The position numbers and the translations under genes were made by a program. This document shows, in pieces, positions 6,991 to 14,064 of a stretch of DNA of 22,146 nt. The notes under the pieces are model-generated. The model saw nothing but the letters and a program-made list of their open reading frames with translations. It was not told where the DNA came from and searched no databases. Numbering within the stretch: position 1 is the first letter of the stretch; every line of letters begins with the position of its first letter. The DNA comes from Bacillota bacterium (GTDB taxonomy: Bacteria > Bacillota > Clostridia > Christensenellales > Aristaeellaceae), in the NCBI GenBank assembly GCA_023392515.1, contig JAEVYX010000028.1:1-22146 (forward strand), given 5' to 3'.

Positions 6991-8058
6991 ATGCAAAGAG
7001 CTGCTTTTCAGTTTAGGCTCGATGGGGAGCCTATCTTTTGCGAACCCTTCGGCAACGGTCATATTAACGAAACATATATATTGAAAACTGATAGAAGCCA
7101 TGCTTACATCCTGCAAAAGGTTAACCATCATGTGTTTCGGGATGTGCCTGCGCTTATGCGTAATATCGCTCTGGTGACCAGATATCTGGCATCTTATGAT
7201 CCGGACCCCCGGCATGTGCTGACCTTGATCCCCACCAAAGATGGCGGGGACTTCTATTTGAATGAGAGTGGTGAATACTGGCGGGTGTACGACTTTATTA
7301 CAGACAGCGTATGCCTGGACACGGCCAGCTCCGCCGAAAACCTGTATCAAAGCGGGGTGGCTTTCGGCCGGTTTCAGAGCATGCTTTCCCATTTTCCCGC
7401 AGACACCCTTTCTGAAACCATCCCCCATTTTCATGATACACCCTGGCGCTACGAAGCCTTGCATGAGGCCATCAGGAAAGATTCCGCAGGGCGTGCTCAG
7501 GAAGTTCAAAGTGAAATCGCCTTTGCATTAAGCCGCGAGGATGAAGCCGGCCTCATGGTGCGCATGCTCCGGGATGGTCAATTGCCGCTGAGGGTAACCC
7601 ATAATGATACGAAGCTGAACAACGTCATGCTGGATGCTGTTACCTTCACCCCGCTGTGCGTTATCGACCTGGATACCGTAATGCCGGGCCTTGCCGCCAA
7701 CGACTTTGGCGATACCATAAGATCCGGTGCTTCCACTGCCGCCGAGGATGAGAAGGATTTGTCGAAAGTTTCGCTATCATTGGAACTTTTTCAGGCGTAT
7801 GCCAGGGGTTTTCTTGGCGCTTGCGGAGCGGGGTTAACACAAAATGAATTGGATACATTATCCATGGGTGCCAAGCTTATGACATTGGAATGCGGTGTGC
7901 GGTTCTTAACCGACTATCTATCTGGTGACACTTATTTTCGCATCCATCGCAAGGAGCACAACCTGGATCGCTGCCGTACCCAGTTCAAACTGGTGCTGGA
8001 TATGGAAATAAAGTGGGATAAGCTGCAGGAGATCATCCGAAAGGAGTCGGGCAGGTAG
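6991..8058 (+). CDS. nahK: N-acetylhexosamine 1-kinase (NahK-like, APH fold)
   Basis: The 355-residue protein starts at ATG 6991 after GGAGG. It looks closely similar along its length to Bifidobacterium NahK, which phosphorylates GlcNAc or GalNAc at C1 with ATP. Recognisable features are the N-terminal FGNGHINETYIL, the Brenner motif THNDTKLNN with catalytic Asp206, and the metal-binding IDLD (Asp226, Asp228), followed by DFGDTIRSGAS and EDEKDLSKV. In bifidobacteria NahK works with a lacto-N-biose phosphorylase, GalT and GalE; none of these is in this operon. The enzyme probably feeds an amino-sugar 1-phosphate into nucleotide-sugar metabolism. Its position after the ABC transporter and DUF5107 gene supports uptake of an amino-sugar-containing glycan. 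The exact sugar cannot be settled from sequence, and some family members may use other hexoses. Confidence 0.85.
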   Translation: MQRAAFQFRLDGEPIFCEPFGNGHINETYILKTDRSHAYILQKVNHHVFRDVPALMRNIALVTRYLASYDPDPRHVLTLIPTKDGGDFYLNESGEYWRVYDFITDSVCLDTASSAENLYQSGVAFGRFQSMLSHFPADTLSETIPHFHDTPWRYEALHEAIRKDSAGRAQEVQSEIAFALSREDEAGLMVRMLRDGQLPLRVTHNDTKLNNVMLDAVTFTPLCVIDLDTVMPGLAANDFGDTIRSGASTAAEDEKDLSKVSLSLELFQAYARGFLGACGAGLTQNELDTLSMGAKLMTLECGVRFLTDYLSGDTYFRIHRKEHNLDRCRTQFKLVLDMEIKWDKLQEIIRKESGR

Positions 8059-8086
8059 CACGCATCGTCATAATTTTTTGCATTTA

Positions 8087-8118
8087 AAAAGCCTGCCATT
8101 TTGATAAAGCAGGCTTTT
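8087..8118 (+). terminator. Terminator of the sugar-uptake operon
   Basis: A perfect 10-bp stem, AAAAGCCTGC (8087-8096) with GCAGGCTTTT (8109-8118), has a 12-nt loop and a short T run. The loop contains the -35 box of the next gene. Confidence 0.8.
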
Positions 8119-8128
8119 ATGCTATAAT
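8101..8128 (+). promoter_or_regulatory. Promoter of the DUF1801 gene
   Basis: TTGATA (8101-8106), a 16-bp spacer, then TATAAT (8123-8128) preceded by TGC (extended -10). The -35 lies in the loop of the upstream terminator. Just after the -10 is a near-palindrome, ATAGCAATTGTTAT (8136-8149), that could be an operator. Confidence 0.65.
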
Positions 8129-8192
8129 GAAATCCATAGCAATTGTTATGATAAAATACAGAAAAAGCGAATCTTTGCAAGGGAGAAAAGCT

Positions 8193-8579
8193 ATGGATAC
8201 AGACAAGGCAGCATGTACTACCATTGATGAATATATCGCACAGTTTCCGCCTGAAGTGGAAGAAGTGATGCAGACGCTTCGAAAGGCAATCAAGGAAACG
8301 GTACCGGAGGCCCAGGAAAAAATCAGCTGGCAGATGCCCACTTTTTATCTTCATGGTAACCTTGTACATTTTGCCGCCCATAAAAACCACATTGGATTCT
8401 ACCCTGGAGCCGAAGGAATCAGCGCCTTTCAGGAGGATATTGCCGGCTACAAAAGCTCCAAGGGAGCCGTTCAGTTCCCTCTAAAAGAGCCGCTGCCCCT
8501 TGATCTGATCCGCCGGATCGTACAGTACCGCGCCGCGCAGAATATTGGGTGGGCCCAGGAAAAAAAGAAAAAGAAGTAA
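8193..8579 (+). CDS. DUF1801 family protein (YdhG-like)
   Basis: This small cytoplasmic protein has 128 residues. ATG 8193 is chosen because AGGGAG lies 7 nt upstream and the -10 box at 8123-8128 overlaps the alternative ATG at 8127. It shows the family features: TIDEYIAQFPPEVEEVMQTL, then SWQMPTFYLHGNLVHFAAHKN, GFYPGAEGI, and KGAVQFPLKEPLP. DUF1801 (YdhG_co) members have been called iron-chaperone-like, but the biochemical role is not settled. The C-terminus is lysine rich (KKKKK). It is a single gene with its own promoter and a strong terminator, convergent with the arsenic operon, and there is no evidence it belongs to either neighbour. Confidence 0.85.
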   Translation: MDTDKAACTTIDEYIAQFPPEVEEVMQTLRKAIKETVPEAQEKISWQMPTFYLHGNLVHFAAHKNHIGFYPGAEGISAFQEDIAGYKSSKGAVQFPLKEPLPLDLIRRIVQYRAAQNIGWAQEKKKKK

Positions 8580-8586
8580 GTACCTG

Positions 8587-8626
8587 CACGCGCTACAGGC
8601 CCACACCCTGGAGCGCGTGATTTTTT
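8587..8626 (+). terminator. Terminator of the DUF1801 gene
   Basis: A 13-bp stem with one mismatch, CACGCGCTACAGG (8587-8599) with CCTGGAGCGCGTG (8607-8619), is followed by ATTTTTT. The last codons and stop of arsC on the other strand lie inside the hairpin, which could also serve the minus strand (a looser T-rich tract follows there). Confidence 0.8.
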
Positions 8627-9018
8627 ATTCTTTCCGCCAGGTCTTTGACTTTACCCTCAATTGTTTCGATAACTTCCAGAAACACTTCGTCGCTTTGCCC
8701 CGTCGGATCATTCAGCCCCCAATCCTCCCTGTGTTTGCAGGGAAGAAAGGGGCATTGTACGTTGCAGCCCATGGTGACAACGATATCCACAGGCGGTATA
8801 TCTTCCAACAGTTTGGAACGCTGTGACGCTTCCATATCTATGCCGTAACGCTCATTTACCAATCGCACAGCATCTCGGTTGATGTGTGGTTTTGTTTCCG
8901 TTCCTGCCGAATAACTCTCAAAAGCATCCGCGGCAAAACGTTTGCCCAGGGCCTCGGCAATCTGGCTGCGGCAGGAGTTGTGAACGCAGATAAAAGCCAC
9001 CTTGGGAACATTTTTCAT
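8593..9018 (-). CDS. arsC: Arsenate reductase, thioredoxin-coupled type
   Basis: The 141-residue protein starts at ATG 9018 (GGGAGGCGG upstream), not at the earlier in-frame codon at 9042. It has the low-molecular-weight phosphatase fold: P-loop CVHNSCRS with Cys11 and Cys16-Arg17, and a later cysteine cluster at Cys85, Cys89 and Cys94 (MGCNVQCPFLPC) followed by EDWGLNDPTG with the general-acid Asp. It reduces arsenate to arsenite with a cysteine relay recharged by thioredoxin, in the cytoplasm, producing the substrate for Acr3. Its ATG overlaps the acr3 stop by 2 bp, so the two are translationally coupled. Two thioredoxin-like genes in the same operon are natural electron donors. It is the last gene of the operon. 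Confidence 0.93.
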   Translation of the reverse strand: MKNVPKVAFICVHNSCRSQIAEALGKRFAADAFESYSAGTETKPHINRDAVRLVNERYGIDMEASQRSKLLEDIPPVDIVVTMGCNVQCPFLPCKHREDWGLNDPTGQSDEVFLEVIETIEGKVKDLAERIKNHALQGVGL

Positions 9019-10073
9019 GCTTCCGCCTCCCGTACAAACCATCCTTCGGTCTTGTTTGCAATCCGCACCAGCATCAGCATTACCGGCACCTCCACCAGAA
9101 CGCCGACAATGGTAGCCAAGGCTGCCGGAGAGGTCGTGCCAAACAGAGCGATTGCCACGGCTACTGCCAGTTCAAAAAAGTTGGATGCTCCGATCATCCC
9201 CGCCGGAGCCGCCACATTGAACGGCAGTTTCAATATTTTTGACGCACCGTATGAGATGAAGAATATCAAAAATGTTTGTAAAATCAGCGGAATCGCAATC
9301 AGCAGAATATGCAGCGGGTTCTCCAGGATTACTTTTCCTTGAAAGGAGAAGATTAAAACAAGGGTCAAAAGCAGGCCGATGGTGGTTATGCCATCGAATT
9401 TCTTTACAAAAACATTTTCAAAATAGTCCATACCGCGGCGCTTGCTCACTATGACGCGCGTCAGAATTCCCCCTGCCAATGGGATCACAACAAAGAGAAC
9501 AACCGATAAGAAAAGCGTATCCCACGGCACGGAAACATTGGAAACCCCCAGCAGGAATTTAACAATGGGCACAAAGGCAATCAAAAGAATCAAGTCGTTG
9601 GTAGCCACTTGCACCACCGTGTAGGCCGGATTTCCCCGGGTGAGATGGCTCCATACAAACACCATGGCAGTACAGGGCGCCGCACCCAGCAGCACCGCGC
9701 CTGCCAGGTATTCCTTGGCCAGGTCAGGCACAATAAGCCCTCGAAACAGCACATAGAAAAATAGGCTGGCAATACCATACATGGTGAAAGGTTTGATAAG
9801 CCAATTGGCCGTCCATGTAACAAACAAGCCCTTTGGGTTTTTGCCAACGTTTCGGATGCTCTGAAAATCCACCTTCATCATCATCGGATAGATCATGAGC
9901 CAGATGAGGATTGCAATGGGAATAGACACATTGGCATATTCAAACTGTCCAAAGAAGCTGGGAACCCCCGGAAGATACTTTCCGATCAACACCCCAGCCA
10001 TCATGCAAAGAGCAACCCATAGCGTCAAATATTTTTGAAAAAACCCAATACCCTCCGCTTTATGATTCTCCAT
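9015..10073 (-). CDS. acr3: Arsenite efflux permease Acr3
   Basis: This 352-residue protein is the usual length for Acr3. It starts at ATG 10073 after AGGGAGGG. About ten membrane segments are visible. Conserved features include IWLMIYPMMMKVDF near residues 57-70 and LGAAPCTAMVFVWS with Cys134, the cysteine known to be required for arsenite transport in Acr3 proteins, followed by NDLILLIAFVP. It exports arsenite (As(III)) using the membrane potential or proton gradient; no ArsA ATPase is present in this operon. The gene is followed directly by arsC. Confidence 0.95.
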   Translation of the reverse strand: MENHKAEGIGFFQKYLTLWVALCMMAGVLIGKYLPGVPSFFGQFEYANVSIPIAILIWLMIYPMMMKVDFQSIRNVGKNPKGLFVTWTANWLIKPFTMYGIASLFFYVLFRGLIVPDLAKEYLAGAVLLGAAPCTAMVFVWSHLTRGNPAYTVVQVATNDLILLIAFVPIVKFLLGVSNVSVPWDTLFLSVVLFVVIPLAGGILTRVIVSKRRGMDYFENVFVKKFDGITTIGLLLTLVLIFSFQGKVILENPLHILLIAIPLILQTFLIFFISYGASKILKLPFNVAAPAGMIGASNFFELAVAVAIALFGTTSPAALATIVGVLVEVPVMLMLVRIANKTEGWFVREAEA

Positions 10074-10098
10074 AAGATGCCCTCCCTTGCGTGAAAGG

Positions 10099-10446
10099 TC
10101 AGCGAACCTTCTTCAATATTTGAACAACTTCCTCGGTTTTGAGGACTTTTCCATAAGCAACAACCTTGCCGTCCACCACCAATGCGGGTGTTGTCATTAC
10201 ACCATAGGATGCAATCTGCGCAAAATCCGTTACATGGTCAATGGTGGTGTCCATATGCAACTGTTCCAGCGCCGCTTTCGTACTGGCCTCCAGCGCATTG
10301 CACTTTGCGCACCCCGAACCCAGCACCTTGACGGATGCCCCGGTTTCCTTGGCCATATTCGCTTCTTCCATCGACTTTTGGTCACAGGCTCCTCCACAGC
10401 AGCAAGACCCTTTATTTTCTTCCTTCTTTTTCCCGAAAAGTGCCAT
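10099..10446 (-). CDS. Small thioredoxin-like redox protein
   Basis: This is a 115-residue cytoplasmic protein with AAGGAGG before the ATG. The N-terminus carries a cysteine cluster (GSCCCGGAC, residues 14-21). The thioredoxin-like domain occupies residues about 38-115 with active site GSGCAKCN (Cys46, Cys49), the cis-proline region GVMTTPALVVDG and KTEEVVQIL. It resembles the short redox-active-disulfide-2 / glutaredoxin-like thioredoxins often found in archaeal and anaerobic bacterial metal loci. It probably donates electrons to ArsC or to the CcdA-like protein encoded just upstream. The CCC cluster might bind As(III) or another soft metal; that is inference. Confidence 0.88.
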   Translation of the reverse strand: MALFGKKKEENKGSCCCGGACDQKSMEEANMAKETGASVKVLGSGCAKCNALEASTKAALEQLHMDTTIDHVTDFAQIASYGVMTTPALVVDGKVVAYGKVLKTEEVVQILKKVR

Positions 10447-10476
10447 CTTCTTTTCCTCCTTATGTTTGTCGTTTCT

Positions 10477-11163
10477 TTAAAAGCCAAGATAGAACATGTA
10501 AAAGCCAATCAACAAAATTGCAGTCCCCATGAAAAATTTCAAGACTTTGCTGATCCTTCCATATCGCTCATTCCGGGTTAGCTTTTGCACAAAGCCGACG
10601 GATGTCCCGGCAATGAGTGAAAGCGTCCCATGTCCGATGGCATACAAAAGCAAGAGAAGTATTCCCCATAATACGTTTCCCTTTCCGGCAACAATGGCCA
10701 GCAGGGCGATCAATACGGGTGTAGCGCATGGAGAGGAGAAAATTCCGCCCAATATTCCGGCAATAAATGCCCCGGCAAATCCCCTTTTCGTATTCTTGGA
10801 GAGCAAATAGGTGGATGGAATCAAGTCAAAGATTTCCCATGTCTGCAAGGCCATCAGAACCATCAATACACCCAGCACAAGATACCACCATCTGGCTGAG
10901 GTCCCTATCAGATTCCCCATCAAAGATGCGGCGGTTCCCAAAATGGTGAAAGTAACGGCTGAACCCGCAACAAAGGCAATGGACAACCGAAACGCTTTTT
11001 TGGGCTCCTTTCCGGTTCCGCCTACATACCCTATGACCAAAGGTACGCTCGTAAGTGAGCAAGGGGAGAACGAGGTGATCACACCGGCCAAAAGTGCCAG
11101 AAAAGGGGCCAGCCATGCACTTTGCTGTATGGAGGTTCCAAGGGATTCAAGCAGGCTGTCCAA
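10477..11163 (-). CDS. ccdA: CcdA/DsbD-type transmembrane thiol-electron transporter
   Basis: The 228-residue membrane protein has six hydrophobic segments. Start is a TTG at 11163, 2 bp after the stop of the preceding gene, with GGGGGTGA upstream. The two hallmark intramembrane cysteines are present: SFSPCSL (Cys35) and FSSPCATP (Cys146), each after Pro. CcdA proteins take electrons from cytoplasmic thioredoxin and pass them to extracytoplasmic thioredoxin-like proteins. The neighbours supply exactly those partners: a small cytoplasmic thioredoxin (next gene) and a membrane-anchored one (previous gene). No cytochrome c genes are nearby, so a role in arsenic or thiol redox balance is more likely than cytochrome maturation. 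Confidence 0.9.
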   Translation of the reverse strand: MDSLLESLGTSIQQSAWLAPFLALLAGVITSFSPCSLTSVPLVIGYVGGTGKEPKKAFRLSIAFVAGSAVTFTILGTAASLMGNLIGTSARWWYLVLGVLMVLMALQTWEIFDLIPSTYLLSKNTKRGFAGAFIAGILGGIFSSPCATPVLIALLAIVAGKGNVLWGILLLLLYAIGHGTLSLIAGTSVGFVQKLTRNERYGRISKVLKFFMGTAILLIGFYMFYLGF

Positions 11164-11165
11164 TA

Positions 11166-11672
11166 CTATTTCACCCCCATGTCCAAAAGAATGGAGCGCA
11201 TTTGTTCCTCCGTCAAGCCGCCTTGATGTGTAGTAAACAGATGTTCCTTCGTATCCTTGTGCGAATAGATCGTGAAAGCGATTCCCAGCTTCTCATCAGG
11301 CACATAGGGTTTTCCATCCGCCGTATAAAAAAGCTGTGTTGGTATCACCTGCACGGGAAAATTCTGGGCAGCTTCCGGGTGTTTCCAGACATCCGCAAAA
11401 TGGATGATCGCCTTTCCTTGCATTTCGGCATTCATTTTCTCGAGCACCGGCGCCATTTCCTTGCAAGGAATACAGGTGTCGGACCCAAAGTCAATAATCA
11501 CCGGAAGTCCGTAAGCCTGGATCGTGGACAAATCCACTTCCGTAATTTCAAGAGGCGTGTTGAGGGCTGCTGCCGGCGGCTCGCTTTGCCTTTGCTTTAG
11601 AAGCCATATTCCCGCAATTGCGATAACAATGGCAAGAGGCAATATGATTTGGACCATTCTTTTATTGTTCAT
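11166..11672 (-). CDS. Membrane-anchored thioredoxin-like protein
   Basis: The product has 168 residues. ATG 11672 follows CAGGGGGTTGAT and comes 1 bp after the preceding stop; an earlier in-frame ATG at 11702 lies inside the upstream gene. Residues about 7-25 are a single membrane anchor (IILPLAIVIAIAGIWLL) after NNKR, so the thioredoxin domain should face outside. The active site is DTCIPCKEM with Cys67 and Cys70, and a cis-Pro region QVIPTQLFY follows. A TlpA/ResA-like partner of CcdA is the best reading. What it reduces outside the membrane is unknown. Confidence 0.88.
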   Translation of the reverse strand: MNNKRMVQIILPLAIVIAIAGIWLLKQRQSEPPAAALNTPLEITEVDLSTIQAYGLPVIIDFGSDTCIPCKEMAPVLEKMNAEMQGKAIIHFADVWKHPEAAQNFPVQVIPTQLFYTADGKPYVPDEKLGIAFTIYSHKDTKEHLFTTHQGGLTEEQMRSILLDMGVK

Positions 11673-11673
11673 A

Positions 11674-12435
11674 TCAACCCCCTGTACAGTTGCATGATCC
11701 ATCGCAACAGGGACTTTTTTTGCCTGAAAAGAATGTTTTCAAATTACCCGGAAGCGCATAGGCCGATTGTTCGGCAGCAGGTTGTATGGCATAGATAGCT
11801 TTCAGGATGCCGTCCTCAATCATTGCCTTGGGCGGCTGGTCGTATTCCGTGCCTTCATAAACAAATACCCGGCACTCCATATCGCTGCCGCACAGGTCGC
11901 CGCAATCCTTGCAATTGTTTTCCTTTACATCCGTACAAATGTCCCTTCCGTTTACACGAATGGTAGGCGAACTTACAAAGCCGAATTCCTCCGCCATTTC
12001 CGGCGAAGTGATATTCACTTTCCGAACAGTCATTTCATATCCCAATGTACGTAAAACGGGATACAGTTCGGAAACAGTCTCATCCAGCGCGGTGTCCGTA
12101 GCCATACACCGCTCGCAGGTATGCAGATCCAGATACAGAAAGTCAATGGCTATCTTTTTTCCCTTTTCCAAAGCACAACCGCATTCGGCCTGTACAGACA
12201 GCGGCCGGCTGCCTTTGGGCGGAACCCACCCGGTATCGTCCCCCACATAGGTGATGGCTCCCTCGGGACATAAGTTGCCGCAGCCATGGCAATGGTCAAT
12301 GCAGCCTGCCGGGTGTATAACCACAGGAGTTGGTGCCTTTGCCGCATCGTATACCCCATGATTGCATTGTCCGATACAAGTACCGCATTCCGCACAAGAA
12401 CTGTAATCAATCACCGGATACCAAGCTTTTGCCAT
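11674..12435 (-). CDS. Ferredoxin-DUF2703 fusion protein
   Basis: This is a 253-residue cytoplasmic protein. Residues 1-65 form a two-[4Fe-4S] ferredoxin: cysteines 14, 17, 20 and 24, and 45, 49, 52 and 56 (SCAECGTCIGQCNHG; GCIDHCHGCGNLCPEGAI). Residues about 95-215 match DUF2703, a thioredoxin-like domain found in arsenic loci, with CERC at Cys107-Cys110 and EEFGFVSSPTIRVNGRDI. Further cysteines (NNCKDCGDLC) and a Cys-rich tail (SPCCDGSCNC) suggest binding of a soft metal. The fusion suggests that low-potential electrons from ferredoxin metabolism are passed to the CxxC of the second domain, or that it senses or carries arsenic. The reaction is unknown. Confidence 0.85.
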   Translation of the reverse strand: MAKAWYPVIDYSSCAECGTCIGQCNHGVYDAAKAPTPVVIHPAGCIDHCHGCGNLCPEGAITYVGDDTGWVPPKGSRPLSVQAECGCALEKGKKIAIDFLYLDLHTCERCMATDTALDETVSELYPVLRTLGYEMTVRKVNITSPEMAEEFGFVSSPTIRVNGRDICTDVKENNCKDCGDLCGSDMECRVFVYEGTEYDQPPKAMIEDGILKAIYAIQPAAEQSAYALPGNLKTFFSGKKSPCCDGSCNCTGG

Positions 12436-12450
12436 CGTCTTGCTCCCCCT

Positions 12451-13464
12451 TTATACGAACAAGAATTGAAACGCGTTAAAGAAATAGCCGATAATAATAA
12501 TTCCTATTGTTACGATCCCAATGAACACACCCAGGAGCCTGGGCTTTACAGCCTTGCGCAGCATGATCATGGATGGCAGGCTAAGTGCAGTGACTGCCAT
12601 CATAAAGGAAAGGATGGTGCCCAAGCCGGCGCCTTTGGCGAAGAGGCTTTCCGCCACAGGGATCGTGCCGAAAATGTCGGCGTACATGGGAACACCCACC
12701 AAAGTGGCCAGGATCACCGAGAATGGATTGTTGCCGCCAAGTATGGTTTGAATCCACGTTTCCGGAATCAGGTTATGAATGATTGCGCCAAGCCCTACAC
12801 CGATCAAGATATAGAGCCATACTTTTTTAATCGTAGCCAGTGTCTGATCTTTGGCATAGATCAATCTGTCTTTGCGCGTGAGATCCGGCGCTTCGATATC
12901 CACCCTGCCGGCGGATTTTACGAAGCTCTCCACATATTTTTCCATACCGAACTTTTCAATCAGCGTGCCGCCGATCACCGCCAGAACAAGACCCACAACC
13001 ACATAGGTAACCGCAACCTTCCAGCCGAAGATGCTCATAAGAAGAATAAGCGATCCCAGGTCCACCAGCGGTGAGGAAATCAAAAAGGAGAAAGTTACAC
13101 CCACCGGCAGCCCCGCGCTGGAAAAGCCGATAAAAAGAGGAATGGAGGAGCAGGAACAAAAGGGGGTTACCGTGCCAAGGAGTGCCGCAAGGGAATTGGC
13201 CGTGACGCCATGAAAGCGGCCAAGTATCTTCTTTGTACGCTCCGGAGGGAAATGGCTTTGAATGTATTGAATCACAAAAATCAGCACGGAAAGCAGAATA
13301 AAGATCTTGATCGTGTCGTAAAAGAAGAACTGAATACCGCCTCCCAGCCTTCCCGTAAGGTCCAGCCCCAGGGCGGACACGGCATTCCCAATCAGTGTGT
13401 TAAGCCACTTCATTCCCAAAATCTCATTTTGAAAAAATAACCAAACGGTTTTTATAAATTCCAA
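12451..13464 (-). CDS. arsP: ArsP-type permease (organoarsenical efflux family)
   Basis: This 337-residue membrane protein belongs to the DUF318/ArsP permease family. Start is TTG 13464 with CGGGGAAA upstream; no better start is seen. About eight hydrophobic segments are visible. The family signature TPFCSCSSIPLFIGF (residues about 99-113) holds the cysteine pair linked to trivalent arsenic transport, followed by PVGVTFSFLISSPLVD, and a second conserved half contains GVPMYADIFGTIPVAE. Characterised ArsP members export trivalent methylarsenicals and aromatic arsenicals, but related proteins may handle other substrates. Its place right after arsR supports an arsenic role. No arsM methyltransferase is in the window. 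Confidence 0.85.
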   Translation of the reverse strand: MEFIKTVWLFFQNEILGMKWLNTLIGNAVSALGLDLTGRLGGGIQFFFYDTIKIFILLSVLIFVIQYIQSHFPPERTKKILGRFHGVTANSLAALLGTVTPFCSCSSIPLFIGFSSAGLPVGVTFSFLISSPLVDLGSLILLMSIFGWKVAVTYVVVGLVLAVIGGTLIEKFGMEKYVESFVKSAGRVDIEAPDLTRKDRLIYAKDQTLATIKKVWLYILIGVGLGAIIHNLIPETWIQTILGGNNPFSVILATLVGVPMYADIFGTIPVAESLFAKGAGLGTILSFMMAVTALSLPSMIMLRKAVKPRLLGVFIGIVTIGIIIIGYFFNAFQFLFV

Positions 13465-13513
13465 TTGAATTTCCCCGCTTTCTAGCCTCTATGCAAACGT
13501 ACCGGATAAGTCT

Positions 13514-13831
13514 TTACCTAAGGCAGTCGCACTTTTCATTGCAGGTATCCGCATTATTCCTCGTCAGCATCTCCAACAGGACCTTCGCCTGGCTGCTTCC
13601 TTCCTCGCTGATGGAATAATATGTCCATTTGCCCTCGCTGCGGCCATTGACAATTCCGGAATCGCACAGAATTTTCATATGGTGGGACAAGGTGGACTGG
13701 CCAATGTGCAAGTTTTCCAGCAGCTTGCAGGCGCACTTTTCCCCGCTGCGAAGCATCTCTAATATCTGAAGCCGATTTTCATCGCAAAATGCTTTGAAAA
13801 CCTTTGCATCTTGTGCATAGGAGCGCTCCAT
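13514..13831 (-). CDS. arsR: ArsR family As(III)-responsive repressor
   Basis: The 105-residue winged-helix protein starts at ATG 13831 after GAGGTGA. The DNA-binding part is QSTLSHHMKILCDSGIVNGR. The metal site of classic ArsR (ELCVCDL in plasmid R773) appears here as EKCACKL, with Cys33 and Cys35, and there are extra cysteines at the C-terminus (CNEKCDC; Cys97, 101, 103). Arsenite binding should release the operator and open the eight-gene operon. It is first in the operon, with promoter and dyad symmetry upstream, so it controls its own expression. Confidence 0.95.
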   Translation of the reverse strand: MERSYAQDAKVFKAFCDENRLQILEMLRSGEKCACKLLENLHIGQSTLSHHMKILCDSGIVNGRSEGKWTYYSISEEGSSQAKVLLEMLTRNNADTCNEKCDCLR

Positions 13832-13853
13832 TTCGTCACCTCAAATCGAAAAT

Positions 13854-13892
13854 AATAGATTTTACTGCTACAATATATGCTTCAAATCTATT
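13854..13892. promoter_or_regulatory. Candidate ArsR operator
   Basis: Inverted 9-bp arms AATAGATTT (13854-13862) and AAATCTATT (13884-13892) are separated by 21 bp, so their centres are about three helical turns apart. They flank the -10 box of the ars promoter. Repression by ArsR at this place is the natural reading. Confidence 0.5.
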
Positions 13893-13900
13893 TTTGTCAA
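13872..13900 (-). promoter_or_regulatory. Promoter of the ars operon
   Basis: Minus-strand TTGACA (13895-13900), a 17-bp spacer and TATATT (13872-13877) form a near-consensus promoter. The start would be near 13865, with a leader of about 34 nt to the arsR ATG. Confidence 0.8.
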
Positions 13901-13921
13901 TGAATTTTTGAAAAAAATTCA
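13901..13921. promoter_or_regulatory. AT-rich palindrome upstream of the ars promoter
   Basis: TGAATTTTT and AAAAATTCA form a perfect 9-bp dyad with a 3-bp centre, directly upstream of the -35 box. It may act as an UP element, a second operator or a weak hairpin. Confidence 0.35.
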
Positions 13922-13996
13922 AATATTATTTCCGCTCCAGTCAGTCATGCTTTGCTTATTCTTTATCAGGCGTTATCGCCATTATATGATAAATGA

Positions 13997-14025
13997 TTGA
14001 CATGGATAGTTGAACAGGATACACT
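13997..14025 (+). promoter_or_regulatory. Promoter of the NusG-II / MerR gene pair
   Basis: TTGACA (13997-14002), a 17-bp spacer and TACACT (14020-14025). It is divergent from the ars promoter about 100 bp away and gives a leader of about 33 nt to the TTG start at 14065. Confidence 0.55.
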
Positions 14026-14064
14026 GAATTTGCTTTTTGAATACCATATAAAAGGGTGTATCAC

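Noticed and set aside
12286..13074. A 262-codon plus-strand frame
   Set aside because: It is antisense to the ferredoxin-DUF2703 and ArsP-type genes, which have clear motifs; the His/Gln/Asn-rich text is not protein-like.
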